28,667 nt of DNA from Purshia tridentata. Its lineage: Eukaryota; Streptophyta; Magnoliopsida; Rosales; Rosaceae. Of the stretch, positions 1 through 12,015 are shown piece by piece. Made by a program: the position numbers and the translations under genes. The first letter of the stretch is position 1; every line of letters starts with the position of its first letter. The notes beneath the pieces were generated by a model that ran no database searches, was not told where the DNA came from, and saw only the letters and a program-made list of their open reading frames with translations. The DNA lies in NCBI GenBank assembly GCA_003254885.1, contig QANT01001497.1, forward strand, positions 116 to 28,782, given 5' to 3'.

Positions 1-1100
1 AATTAGAATCTATTCTTAATCTGAGCAATCTAGGCAATAGGAATTTGACCTTTGCCATTTGTCATTTTGCAAAGCCTTGGATATGGTGCTTTTGGTTTGA
101 GAATAGGCCAGGGTGTGTTTTTTGTTTTATTTAGAGAAAATTCCAACCGGAGAAATTGTTGGTATTCAAATTCAATGCCAAATTTGCGGAAATTGGTGAA
201 AATGGTTTGAATATCAAAGCATAGGTGCTTAGCCGTTGGTGTTATGCTCCATCTTCCAACCCATTGCATTGGTTTTCTATATATTTTTGGGCTAATTTCA
301 ATGCATTTATGTTGCTCAATGCAGTTTTATTTTATGTTCCTTCCAATTATGCAGCATATTTAATAACACTGATAGTCAATGAGTGCAAAGATTCCAACAA
401 GGAACCAAAATGGGTTGGACCCAACTTTTGGATTTGAACACAAACTAGCATAAATTTGTCAGTGTTTGAACTTACCGTACTCAAGCGCAGACTGAACTGT
501 AGATACTAAATTTTATAGTATTTATTCTAGAGCTACACTTTAGCTACATAATTTATTAGAACATTTAAACATAAAAAATGTATTAGATATTGATGTTAAC
601 CGATATTTTGAGGGTTTGAAGATACAAAATTTTGAAAAAGGGCTTTTCATTTTTATTTTTTTTATTTTTATCACAAATAGTTACTCAATTTCACCTAAAT
701 ATCAATGTTGTCCTTGTTTTATTTCGTTCAAATTTTTATTAAAAAATATCATATGCAGTGCATGTGACCCTTCTTCATAATCGAAATGATTTTTACACTT
801 TCCATAACTACGTAAAAAGACACTACAAATTTTTACACAAATAATATTTATAAATGACCTTCAAATAAACGAGTATGATTATTGAATTACATTGTTCGGA
901 TAATCCCCATTGAAAATGTTCTCACTTAAAATCCTTTGTATCCAAAACGTTGTATTTATTATTAGCCATCCAATTACCGCCGAGTATGAGTAGGAATGTA
1001 AGATCAAATTCGGTGACCCAACCCATCATCATTTTGAACAGCGACCTTCGCGGCCCATTATATTATGGATAAACTAAGTGTGATGAGTTGGATCCAGCTA
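1..1100. other. AT-rich intergenic DNA, no recognised gene
   Basis: This stretch is AT-rich and has only short open frames. An 80-codon frame on the minus strand (30-269) and a 70-codon frame on the plus strand (225-437) overlap each other. Neither has a family motif, splice context or promoter that I recognise, so I do not call a gene. It is most likely intergenic DNA, perhaps with old transposon debris near the left edge. Confidence 0.5.
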
Positions 1101-1260
1101 TCCAACACGTGGCCCACCTCTCCCTATATCCTTGTCTTTATCCCACACGTACTGCCTCCTCCTCACCCAAACAAACACTCCATCCCTAACGTGCGCGCTC
1201 TTCCACTTCGTCAAAATTTGTTTGACTAAATTACTCATCCTTATATAAACAATCTCCGAG
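1101..1260 (+). promoter_or_regulatory. Promoter region of the lipase gene (G-box and TATA)
   Basis: A G-box/ABRE-like core ACACGTGGC lies at 1105-1113, and a TATATAAA box at 1242-1249. The TATA box is about 290 bases upstream of the start codon at 1537, which fits a 5' leader of roughly 250 bases. The leader is pyrimidine-rich and contains a four-codon upstream ORF (1492-1506). A G-box suggests bZIP or bHLH control, for example by ABA or light, but that is inference from the motif alone. Confidence 0.5.
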
Positions 1261-1536
1261 AAAGTACCGTTAAATCCGTAGTCAATTATTGCATTTCCAG
1301 GTCCTTTTCGGTAATTCCGTACGCCGCAGTTGTTTCTTTATTCGCGCACATTCTCTGCATTTCTCTGCAGCTGCATCACTCAGACGTCAGAAACCCAAAT
1401 CGATCTTCTTCCTCTTGGATTGAAACCCCAGTTTCTTAGTTTTCTAAAGAATAGACTTTGATTTCAGCTAACGATTACTTTCTCCAAGTGAATGCTGTTT
1501 TTCTGAGCTTTCAATCAATCTCGGCCGTTGGATTCG

Positions 1537-4500
1537 ATGGCGGCGGGAACAATGGCGACCGCCGCCGGAGCCGCTGTGCTTGTGTACTACGTGTTCAGCC
1601 GGAGAGTGTCATCGAAAGACGGCGTCAGCGACGAAGACGAGAACGACAACGATCGGAGTGGGAATTTCTCGAATTCGACCAGATCGGCGAGGAGAAGGTT
1701 TTCTAGGAGACCGGCTCAAGCGCCCGCCACGTGGGTCGAGTCACTCACCACTTTGTCCGACACGCTCCGGTTCACTTATTCTGAAACTCTCGGCAAATGG
1801 CCGATCGGCGATTTGGCCTTCGGCATTAACTACTTCATGCGTAGGCAGGTAAGTAACTGTAATTCGCTCAAAGCCGGAGCCTCTTTCTGTAAATTTCATG
1901 TCTTTGGGGTTGCGATTCTACAAGTTTCAAACTTTCAGTATATTGGGTCCCTGAATTTTTGGTTAATTCTGCAGGGTAATTTACAAGTGTCGAGTGTGTA
2001 TGCTGGTAGTGATTGTGTGCAGCTCAAAGGCCCTGTTATTATTGAGGAATTGAATTATTACTTGAAGTTGTTGACGCTTTGTATGCTTTTCTCCAAGAAA
2101 CCGTTTCCCGTGTTTTTAGAGTCCGGGGGTTTCTGTCAGGAAGATGTGCTTTTTCAGAAGCCCAAGGCTGCGGTTCGTAAGCTCCCAACTCTCTCCGTTA
2201 TGCTCCACATTTGCTTCAGTTAGTATATGGCATTGTCATTCTCAGTAATCAGGTTGATGTTGATAGATAATATTCCTATTGATGGTGGCAAGGTGACCGT
2301 TGGGTTATAAATTTTTCTTATTTTATTTTAAATCTATATATATATATATATAATATTTAATATAGATAATGCCAATGAAGTCTCCCAAAAAAAGTATCCT
2401 ACTTCTTTCTATTTAGAGATGACACAGACTATAGAGTTTATTTCAATCAGAACGTCATGATATTAGCAGAAATAGACTTCAATAGTATTCATATTCCAAA
2501 TGAAGTTATGATTTAATCTCAATCTGATCCGTGACATTTAAATCTGAAAAATTATTCAAGAAACATAGTGTGAGATATTAGCAGAATTGGGGCCCTAGAA
2601 AGCCAAAAACAGTACCTATATCAACTGCTGTGTTTTGAGTAACTCAGTAGCCATTTTGCATACAACTATATAATATTGGTGGTAAATCAGCTTTTAGTTT
2701 TTTTATTTGTTCTTAAACTAGTGAATGATTCCTCTATTAATTACCACAACAATGCTTGCAGATTCTGAAGCCCGCGTTCACAATTATACGTGATAAAAGT
2801 TCAAAATGCTTCCTTCTATTAATACGTGGTACACATAGCATCAAAGATACACTAACTGCTGCAACTGGTGCAGTGGCCCCTTTCCACCATTCAGTTTTGC
2901 ATGACGGTGGAGTAAGCAACTTAGTCCTAGGATATGCTCACTGTGGGATGGTTGCTGCAGCCCGTTGGATTGCTAAGCTAAGTACTCCTTGCTTGCTTAA
3001 GGCTCTTGGTGAATATCCTGACTACAAAGTAAAGGTAAATGCCATTTCTTTAATTTCCTTTAGAAAATGAATGCCACTTTGTCTTCTTCTTTCTCTTTCT
3101 GTTCTGTTATTTTATTTCCATACCTTTCGTTGATTCTCCATGCAATTCTCTCTTGTTTTATTGTTCAACTCTTGTATCGTTCTTTCTGTTCCCCATTTTT
3201 ACTGCTAGTTTTACATTTTCGTTTCTGGAATGATATAAATACTGGGTTGTACTGATGTGGGCATCATTTCTTCTGATACATCTTCTAATAATGATATACT
3301 TAGTTTTAAATTTCTTATGAAAGTACTTAGTTTTAAAATTAATTCAATTAAAATGTATAGATCTCTTTGTTCTTTTCTTTTTTTCAGTAAAAAGGACGCC
3401 AGAGGGGGAGGAGGGGGTTTGAACTCTGGTCTTGACCGTGGGGTAAATTTTCTATCTAATGTTGAAATTTGCATTTCAGGTTATTGGGCATTCACTAGGT
3501 GGTGGTACAGCTGCGCTATTAACATATATTCTTCGAGAACACAGAGAATTCTCTTCAAGCACTTGCGTTACATTTGCCCCAGGCATGTCTGCCGAAATTC
3601 TATTTTCTAACGGTTCTAGCATTCCTTATTCATTGACATGACATAGATGTAATGAAATATTAAATATGACTTGTCACTTCTGAAGAACAGATGATATTTA
3701 TGTGTATGTATGTGTCATTTTTATGCTTGATATTCATTCTATTTCTTCTGGAATGTGCTTTCTGAGGTCTTTTCTATGTCTGCTTTGGTAGAAAATGCTC
3801 AAGTTCTTGTACCGTAATTGTCATTTGCAGCTGCCTGTATAACATGGGAGTTGGCAGAATCTGGAAAGCACTTCATTACTGCTATCATCAATGGGTCCGA
3901 CCTGGTGCCTACTTTCTCAGCAGCTTCTGTTGACGATCTCCGCTCTGAGGTGCTATGTTCTCCAGATTTGAAATGGATGTATAAAGCATTTATTCTTGCT
4001 AATCATGAATATAGTTCAATTCTCATTTATTGGACATTCTCAAAAATTTTATTCATCATCAGGTCACAGCTTCTTCTTGGTTAAATGATTTGCGGGATCA
4101 GGTTGAGCGTACAAGGGTTTTGAATGTTGTTTATCGCTCTGCAACTGCTCTGGGTTCTCATCTACCATCTATAGCTAGTGCAAAAGCCAGGGTTGCTGGT
4201 GCAGGTGCACTATTGCGACCAGTATCCAGCAGCACACAGGTCAATTTGAACTTTCCCTTATTTGATGATTGACTGTTAGTTATGTCCGCTCTTGCTTACT
4301 TGTGCTGTTATTAGATTATTTTCATGCTAGGAATCTAATTCGCTGGTTTCCTTTTGGTAGTAAGTTTTACATTTTCTTTGTGAAGAACTGGTAATGAATT
4401 GATGCTAATTGAATCATTTGATTGAACTACAGTATACTGGTCTATTTGTTTAATAATTGAATTATGATGGAACATCAATTATTTTGACATCATGTTCCTG

Positions 4501-5331
4501 TGCACCCTGCATCATTTTCCCTCCAATCTTGCTCCTACATTAAATGTGTAATGACTGGTTATGCTTCTGCCTGGTAACTTGTAGGTTGTGATGAAGCGTG
4601 CGCAGAATGTTGCTCAAGCGGTTGTCAGAACCCGTTCATCTATATCATCGTGGTCTTGCATGGGTGCACGCCGTCGTAACGTGGGTCAATTACTGAACTC
4701 TAAAGTAGGTGATTTGAGTGAAGATTCTTTGGCATGTGAAAAGGAATGTGAACCTGTGGCTGAAGGACTAACCAGAGACCCAATGCCGAATAACTTGGAA
4801 TCTAGTTCTTATAGTGGTGGATCAGGTCATGATGATACTGATGAAGAGGAGCGGCTTTTACCAGTGAGTGGAGATGCCACTACATCTGCTGTTGAAGACA
4901 TTACTGAAGGTGAGTTGTGGTATGAACTAGAGAAGGAGCTTCAGAGGCAGGAGAATGAAGTCAGTGTCAAGGTCCAGGAGGAAGAAGCTGCGGCAGTGAA
5001 AGAAATAACCGAGGAAGAAAATATGCTGGTTGATGTTGCAGAAAGCAATACGCCAATCTCTTCGTCAGATGTTTCAGAGAGCCACCGCTTCTATCCCCCT
5101 GGCAGAATCATGCACATTGTTTGTGTCCCTTCATCTGATTCTGCCAATTTAGATCATGATGGACCCAGTGAAGAACGTGTTGGTATATACGAGACACCTA
5201 GAGAACTGTACAGTAAGCTCCGACTATCTAGAACAATGATTAATGATCACTATATGCCAATGTATAAGAAAATGATGGAATTGTTGACCAGGGAACTGGA
5301 AAATGATGAAGCCAGTAATTGTGTCATGTGA
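1537..5331 (+). CDS. Class 3 lipase, diacylglycerol-lipase-like (7 exons)
   Basis: Predicted serine hydrolase of the plant family with a mono/diacylglycerol lipase N-terminal region and a class 3 lipase domain; 642 aa. The likely reaction is release of fatty acid from di- or monoacylglycerol at a membrane. Coding exons are 1537-1848, 1975-2172, 2762-3034, 3480-3582, 3831-3949, 4063-4239 and 4585-5331, and all phases agree. A hydrophobic segment near residues 5-20, followed by arginines, looks like a membrane anchor. The nucleophile elbow VIGHSLGGG puts the catalytic serine at about 266. NGSDLVPTF supplies the likely catalytic aspartate at about 319, and YPPGRIMHIV the likely histidine at about 571. 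The region between 400 and 560 is acidic and probably disordered. The start is the ATG at 1537, which gives the conserved MAAGTMATAAG beginning. Intron 4 has a GC donor (3583-3830), and intron 2 uses a weak GTTCGT donor. The closest relative I know is Arabidopsis At3g14075. The substrate is not shown by sequence. Confidence 0.93.
3583..3830 (+). other. GC-AG intron in the lipase gene
   Basis: The exon before this intron ends in ...CCCCAG and is followed by GCATGT instead of GT. The acceptor is TTTGCAG at 3830. Only this junction restores the conserved reading TFAPAACITW, and no in-frame GT donor nearby does so. GC-AG introns are a known minority class removed by the major spliceosome and usually have a strong CAG|GC context, as here. 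Confidence 0.8.
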
Positions 5332-7089
5332 AAGGAATCAATTAATAGAAAAATATATTGCCTGCACCGTCTGAGTGTAGAGCTGTATACCTGTTTGTTC
5401 TATTGCGTCTCTCTTGTGGAAGGAACACAATTAATAGTAGTCCATTGCCTTGGTTGACGACTACCTTTAGAATTTCAGCCATTTAACTTAAACCTGTTGA
5501 TCATGTCATTGCAAGTCATGCTTAGTTGAGTCCAAGCCAAGCTTTCGCATGCTTGGGTCAGACCTTACTTGCAATCTTATTTGATATGAAAAGAAACAAC
5601 CACCACAATAGTTGCAAGTTCAATGACATTGACTTAAAGCATCAAACCCCACCGCACCCATTTGACAGATGCCTTTTTAATCATTAAATTTTGAAGGGTT
5701 TTTATTTTCAATAATAGGAACATAGGTTTATATACCGTGTTTGTAACAAAAACTCAAATAGTCTTATATTTTCTTTTACCTATTATGAATAATCTCATAT
5801 ACCGTGTTTGCCAACCACTTTTTATCTGTTAAACATTCTCGATTTGTCTAGAACCAGAAAATCTAGCCTGCATATATATATATGGTCCCTGCCTACCACA
5901 TAACCACTTTCTATCTGTTGCTATTTTAAAGTTGATTGTAGGGTCACAACCATCTAGTTCTCTTGACCTTTGACGTGCATGGTCCCTCAAAACAAGTGGC
6001 TCACTGATACTATAGCCTTTTGTTTTTGGTTTGGTATATGATCATGGGATCTATCTGCAACTCATAATGACTTTCTTATCCGTTCCATATATTCAAACCT
6101 CATTGTACTGAGCATTTTGTTCCGCATTAATTCCCATCTTATTTAATAACCTTTCGCAATCACAACTTTGTAGTAATAAACACCTTTACTTAACTAATCT
6201 TCAAGATATACATCTTTAATCACAATCTAATCCCCTCCACAAGAATAATTTTATTTAATCACTGTGTACTAGTCTTTGCTCTGTTTTTTTTATTGTTTAA
6301 GACCGACTTTATAAAGAATATTCTGACTAGCTAATGATATCGTATTAATGCTTCCAAAATCCAAATCCACGTAACACCCATTCGCCACTTGATATCTTAA
6401 ACTAAAAGCATACCTGAAGTGGGCGGGGGCGGGCATCATAATGTATGAATATCTATGTTAATGTGGCTCTCTCAGGAGAATGTCCCAATGGCCCATGACG
6501 TCTCTGCATCACATGGTGGCCAATGTATGGTCATAAGGGTAATTTTATACTCAAAGCATACGTACCGTAGCTATACTTGAGCTTGCATATAGAAGGAGAA
6601 GAAGATGATGGTGAAAATGGAGTATAAGTAAGATCAAGCGTTTGTTTCCTTCAGAATCAGAACCTGAATCACATCCCGACCAATCATAGGAGGCTTTTGG
6701 TGCAAGTTTCAGTGCAAGTTCAGGTGTTTCTCTTGAAAAACACACAAGGTTTGTATTATCTCTCTCTCTCTCTCTCTGATATAAGGAATGGTAGTAATAG
6801 ATACCCTTTATTCCCTCTTTGGAAACTGAGAAGATGTATGCAAAAATGATTTCCATTTGTATCTTATATTTCTATTTCTGGGATTATATCTTAAATTGGG
6901 CAATCAGTAACTATAAATCATTTCAAGTACTTTCATGTTGCATGCCTAGTTGCCTAATCCTTGCATTTCTATTAAACAAAACATGATGAGAGCCTAAATA
7001 CTTTTATCAGTTTATCCTATTATGATCCTAATAGTACTTATCTTTTGAAGTGTGCAATTTGGGTGATATTGATTTGGACTGCAGGGGAT
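5332..7089. other. Intergenic: lipase 3' end and PP2C upstream region
   Basis: No protein gene is visible. The first few hundred bases are presumably lipase 3' UTR. An imperfect hairpin occupies 5509-5574. Two W-box-like TTGAC motifs sit together at 5963-5976. A (TC)n run at about 6759-6777 probably lies in the PP2C leader or a leader intron. A TGCAG acceptor-like site ends at 7084, just 5 bases before the PP2C start codon, which suggests a 5' UTR intron. Candidate donors are CAG|GTGTTT near 6724 and AAG|GTTTGT near 6749, but I cannot choose between them. Confidence 0.5.
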
Positions 7090-9079
7090 ATGGTGCTTTT
7101 TCCATCTTTTCTTGATGGGTTGGGGAGAACTATCTCGATCAAGAAAATGAAGAATTGTTCTAATGATGGTGGGAGGGAAACTGCAAATGCATTGGCAAAG
7201 GAAGCCAAAAAGAATGAGTTGGTTTTGTGTTCTTCTGGCATTGTTATGTCTGACAAGTCCAACAACTTTTCCTCTGTTTTCTCTAAGAGAGGCCAAAAAG
7301 GGATCAATCAGGATTGCTTGATCATTTGGGAGGTAAAGTCCTATGAAATTAATGTTGACAACATAAGCATAAAACATAGGAGTTTGAGAAGGTTGACTTA
7401 CATGTAGTTGTACATATAAGTTATTATTTTCAATATTTTGATAAGTTGGGGTTTGGTTGGTAGGAATTTGGATGTCAAGAAGACATGATATTTTGTGGGG
7501 TATTTGATGGGCATGGCCCTTGGGGCCACATTGTTAGCAAAAGGGTCAGGGAATCAATGCCTGCTTCTTTGTTGTGCAATTGGCAAGAAACTCTCTCTTT
7601 AACATCCCTTGACCTGGAATTTGAGATGGAGATGGATAGAACCCTCCATGGGTTTGATATATGGAAGCAATCCTTTTTGAAAACATATGCTGCCATTGAC
7701 CAGGAGCTTAAACATTCTTCTAAAATAGATTCCTATCTAAGTGGTGCTACAGCACTGACAATTGTTAAACAGGTAATCAGAAATTTTTATACAGCATTGA
7801 CAATTCTTCTAAATTTACTGTCATACATCTTTGTTCTTCTGCTATTCTTTACTTCATATAACATGACTAAAAGTGATAACAATATTGTCAAGCTATGAAC
7901 CTAGAGAATCATAAGAACTAATATGCACATAGGTGACGTCTAAAGCAGGTTGAATTTTCAGGTGTTGAAACTTGGTATATTTAAGTGATTTAGACTTGAT
8001 TTAGTACTCTAGAGTCTAGATTATAGCAATTCTATCAGAAGTATCATAAAATATCCCCATCAATGATCTTCAGGGTGAACATCTCATCATTGCAAATGTT
8101 GGTGATTCTCGAGCGGTGTTGGCCTCCACTTCAGAAGATGGCAGTTTGGTAGCCCTTCAGCTTACAGTCGACTTTAAGCCAAATATACCTCGTTAGTTCT
8201 CTGTCTCTCTCTTGGATAAATTTGATATACAAATCTATATCTTATACTTAAAATTTTGGTGTACCTTTCTGTTACAGAGGAGGCTGAGCGAATAACTAGG
8301 TCAAATGGCAGGGTGTTTTGCTTACATGATGAGCCAGGGACTTACAGGGTCTGGATGCCAAATGGTAAGACACCAGGGCTGGCAATATCAAGAGCCTTTG
8401 GTGACTACTGTGTAAAGGACTTTGGGCTTATTTCTGTGCCAGAAGTGAGTCAAAGACACATAACCAGCAGAGACCAGTTTGTCATTCTAGCAACAGATGG
8501 GGTATGCATATATTCTCTTCAATCTTGAATCTTGATGTGGGCACTAACTCTTATAATTCTGCTACTGTCAACTGTTATAAAATGACCAAATTAATTACTA
8601 GATGCAGACTTGGTTTTTAAGACCAAAGATGCAGGGTAAGAGAGTATGTCTCTCACAGAATTCAAGTACAAGACTAGATTGAACAAATCTTCAATGAATC
8701 AAACAACAAGAACTGTTCTGTCATACATTGTTAATAGTTATTAGTTACAGATATCAGAAGTTTGGTTGAATTTCTTTTGGCATATATGAACAGAAAAGAC
8801 TAGACTATCAGAAATACATATCCCTTTTGCTTGTCTTCTCAGGTATGGGATGTTATCTCCAACCAAGAAGCTGTGCAAATAGTTTCTTCTACACCAGATA
8901 GGAAGAAAGCAGCTAAGAGGCTAGTGGGATGTGCTGCTCTTGCATGGAAGTCTAAGAAACGAGGCATCGCAATGGATGACATCTCTGCTGTTTGCCTCTT
9001 CTTTCACGCTTCTTCATCCACACAACAAGAGGCCAACGCTTTGGTCTCAAATTATTCTGGCTTGAAAAAATTTAAGTAG
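7090..9079 (+). CDS. EGR3: Protein phosphatase 2C, clade E (EGR3-like; 5 exons)
   Basis: Mg/Mn-dependent Ser/Thr phosphatase of the PP2C (PPM) family, 376 aa. Coding exons are 7090-7332, 7464-7772, 8074-8191, 8278-8501 and 8843-9079. The metal-binding and catalytic motifs are all present: GINQD (about 72-76), VFDGHG (94-99), VGDSRAV (193-199), SRAFGDY, LATDGVWD (294-301) and MDDIS (342-346). The N-terminus MVLFPSFLDGLGRTISIKK and the overall sequence closely match Arabidopsis At3g16800 (EGR3), a clade E growth-regulating PP2C. Members of that group act near the plasma membrane and restrain growth under drought, partly by dephosphorylating MASP1. That role is family knowledge and is not shown here. 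The start is the ATG at 7090, just after a splice-acceptor-like TGCAG. Nothing in the sequence suggests loss of activity. Family assignment is very secure; the EGR3 orthology is likely, supported by its neighbours PLD zeta 1 and L19. Confidence 0.93.
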
Positions 9080-9300
9080 ATCGATGTGGATTGTATTTTG
9101 CCTCAGTTACTATGTGATTTGAGCCTCTGTGTATATATACAAATGTAACCCTCCTTGTTTATGCAATTATATATATAAGAGATTTCTGAATTTAAAATCT
9201 TTTTCAATATAGTTAATATTATCTTTAAGAAATACAAATACAATAATTTATCGATTAGATAAAATATGATAGTTTGATATGAATATATCAAATTAATTTT

Positions 9301-9484
9301 AATTTACAATTTAACAACATAAAATAAAAAACGATTTTTGAATTCAATGATATAATTTAAGTACAAAACGTAGCGATTAATATTTGATTAAAAATTTACA
9401 ATTTAACAACATAAAATAAAAAACGATGTTTGAATTCAATGATATAATTTAAGTACAAAACGTAGCGATTAATATTTGATTAAG
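9301..9484. repeat. Direct tandem duplication, 2 x 92 bp
   Basis: Two adjacent copies (9301-9392 and 9393-9484) differ at a single base (9336 T versus 9428 G). Each copy contains AACATAAAATAAAAAACGAT and GTACAAAACGTAGCGATTA. The near-identity implies a recent duplication, probably by slippage or unequal exchange. No coding potential is seen. Confidence 0.95.
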
Positions 9485-9760
9485 AAGTTTGAGTGCAAGT
9501 TGAAGACACTCATGCAATATAGTGGAGATGCTTGGATTCCAAGGATTCGAGACGAATCGTGAAAGTAGGGCTGTTATACCCAAATGGTGACTTAAATATT
9601 TTTTTACATATAATTTTATTGTATTTTTGTTCGTAAATACTCACAAAAATCATGATAATATATAAGAACTCAAAACGATTGCCTCATTTGACCCGACCCA
9701 TCGTGCTGAAGAGTGATTGCCATGCATTTGTAGCATTTTGTGGGGAGTCGACGTCTTAAG

Positions 9761-9790
9761 TTTCTGTCGTTTTCACAACAACGACAGAAA
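9761..9790. repeat. Perfect 11-bp inverted repeat
   Basis: TTTCTGTCGTT (9761-9771) and AACGACAGAAA (9780-9790) are exact inverse complements separated by 8 bases. The pair lies about 300 bases upstream of the next start codon. It could form a small hairpin or bind a dimeric factor, or be chance. Confidence 0.7.
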
Positions 9791-10065
9791 CGACATATTT
9801 TAATATTCCGATTATACCCTCAAAAATTGAAGTCTCTGCCTCCGCATACGTTCTCCGTTGGACCGTTCGTCACTTCCCACTCGTCTTGCTCATGACTACC
9901 GCTGCACTCCATCTCTCGCTCCAGCCATCTCCTCACTCACTCGCTCCCGGCGCGTGGCCTCCACGCAAAACTCTTTCCCACTCGCACCTCGCCTTCCCAA
10001 CCCCACTAACCTCAACGCACACTCCACTCCACCACTCCGATCTCCGGCGACGGTCTCCGATCACC

Positions 10066-12015
10066 ATGTCCTCCAATTCCGACCTATCAAGCTCTCCTTC
10101 AACTCGGCCGCACCTGAAGGAACTCAACGACGAGTCCGATTTCGAAACCATTCTCTCGCCCCACGGTCACATCTCTATCTGTGGCTTCGGTTCCCTCCTC
10201 TCCGGTACGTAATCACCGTCAATTCGTCGTGTGTTTGTTTCCGTACGGTTACTTGTTAAACAGTGCGTTGCGTGTGTGCAACCAGAGAGAAGCGCGAGGA
10301 GTACATTTCCGGAGCTGATCAACTTCAGAGTGGCGCGGTTGAACGGCTTTCGGCGAGTGTTCGCTCACATGGCTCCCATTTTCTTCGAACGTGGCATTGC
10401 CAAACCTGAAACCAAGGTAGAAGAAGAAGAAAGAAGAAAAATTATGAATTTTAATATTCTGTTGTTTGCATTTTAGTTTATTTTCCTAAATTCTAAATTC
10501 TAAATTTCATTTCTTTTTAAAATTTGGTAAACATTGCAGGAGATTTCGAGCTTGAGTGTAGAACCTTGTGAAGGTGAAAGCCTTATAGTAACAGTGTTTG
10601 AGATTAAAAAATCGGAGGTATAAAATTATAATTGAATGTATTTCATTTTCAGTGCCTATTGAATATTTGAATCTTTGAGAATTAGAAGGAACCTTGGTAA
10701 TTTCATTTGAGCTAATTCCCAACTTATATTCTACTTTATCAACTCAGATTCCAGCTTTTATTGAAAGGGAGCCTGAATTTCGATTCCTAGCTGTAAGTCG
10801 GTACATTGTTTCCTACCATTTACTTTTCAATCAGAAGAAAAGAAAAAGCTTTGCCTTTTAATTTGTAATTGTTTGTTTCTCTTCCAGGTTCTGCCTGAGA
10901 CACTTGATGGGAAGCCATTTAATAATCAAGCAGTAAGTGGGAAATATGAATAAGTGGTACCAATAACTTCACATGATTAAGGCTTTTTTGCCCCCCTCTT
11001 TTTGGTTTAATTGGTATGGTGGTTTGTTGGTTTGGGGTCATAATGCAGGTGCTTTGTGCTCGTTATAGTGATGAAGAGTTTTTCAGAGTTAGATGCAAAG
11101 GTAAATCTTCTCTAGTGTTTAATTTAACAGATTTTCCCAATTGTTATAGATAGTAAACAATAATAGAAGTGTAGATGCCAAGAATCCTTTATGAATGGTT
11201 TTGACTCAACTTTAGTGCTTCCCTATCCAATTTCACCATGATATGAGTTATCGATGTTAATGTATGCCGCTGGTTGTTTGTCACTGGATTTCAGGAAATA
11301 AGGAGATCTATTTTCAGCTATTTGGGCGATATAACATTGATAAGATTTGGAGAGATGATATCTTACCTTGTCGCACCTACCTTCGGCATTGGTAAATGCT
11401 AATCTTTAATAAATTAATAATCACTTTATTTACATAAATAATTGCTGGTAGAAGGATATGAGACAATAGGTAGCTAGCAATGAGTTTGAAAGAAATGAAT
11501 GAACTCTTGTCTCTTGTACTCAATTAATAGTAACAGACTAAAATTGTGACCCACAGTCTTATCAGCAAAAAAAAAAAAAAAACCACGACTCTTAAACAGG
11601 CTTATTGGCATATGAATAGACATGGGAGTATTTATGATTAATCTGATTATTGGATATTTGTTCTCTTTGGCTTTTCTCCTTAGTTTCATTGTATGTTATG
11701 ATTCTAGACCATCCATTCAATATGCATAGTCTGCATAGGTAGGTAGGTTAGTGACTTTATGCAGCAGAAATCCATACCCTGCTGTTAATCTGTGTTTGCC
11801 ATGCCAACTTCTCCCGTCATGAACTAAAGTGGATGAAATGCCTATGTAGTGTGTTAGCAGCAAAGAATCTGAGTGATGTAGCGTACGACAACTTCTTGGA
11901 TCACACTTTCCTAGGAGACCGAAAAACAACCATTCGCAATTACTTGGCTACAACAGGTTCGGGCATCATGGAAGAAGAGCCTCCAGAATCCCTCAAGACC
12001 CGATATGGTGGTTAA
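10066..12015 (+). CDS. Gamma-glutamylcyclotransferase-like fold protein (8 exons)
   Basis: A 250-aa conserved plant protein whose pattern fits the GGCT/AIG2-like fold. Coding exons are 10066-10204, 10286-10416, 10540-10617, 10748-10792, 10888-10932, 11049-11100, 11295-11391 and 11850-12015. The N-terminal CGFGSLLS (39-46) resembles the GGCT substrate-binding YGSL loop. FRVARLNGFRRVFAH matches the following strand, and FEIKKSEIPAFIEREPEF (about 109-127) resembles the segment with the acidic residue usually needed for catalysis. The C-terminus (DHTFLGDRKTTIRNYL...EEEPPESLKTRYGG) seems specific to this plant subfamily. If active, it would cleave gamma-glutamyl groups to 5-oxoproline, but the exact substrate cannot be read from sequence. 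I prefer the ATG at 10066 (context CACCATG). The in-frame ATG at 9892 has poor context, and its 58-residue extension is Ser/Thr/His/Pro-rich with one acidic residue, so a plastid-targeted isoform is possible. Confidence 0.85.

Larger units (their letters stand above)
9080..10065. other. Intergenic: PP2C 3' end and GGCT-like gene promoter
   Basis: AT-rich 3' flank of the PP2C, then a 92-bp tandem duplication (9301-9484) and a short inverted repeat (9761-9790). From about 9840 the DNA becomes GC- and CT-rich, typical of a plant leader. An in-frame upstream ATG at 9892 would add 58 residues to the next protein (see that entry). I see no other gene. Confidence 0.5.

Noticed and set aside
30..437. 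Overlapping short open frames on both strands at the left edge
   Set aside because: No motif or splice structure. The two frames contradict each other and look like chance or transposon debris.
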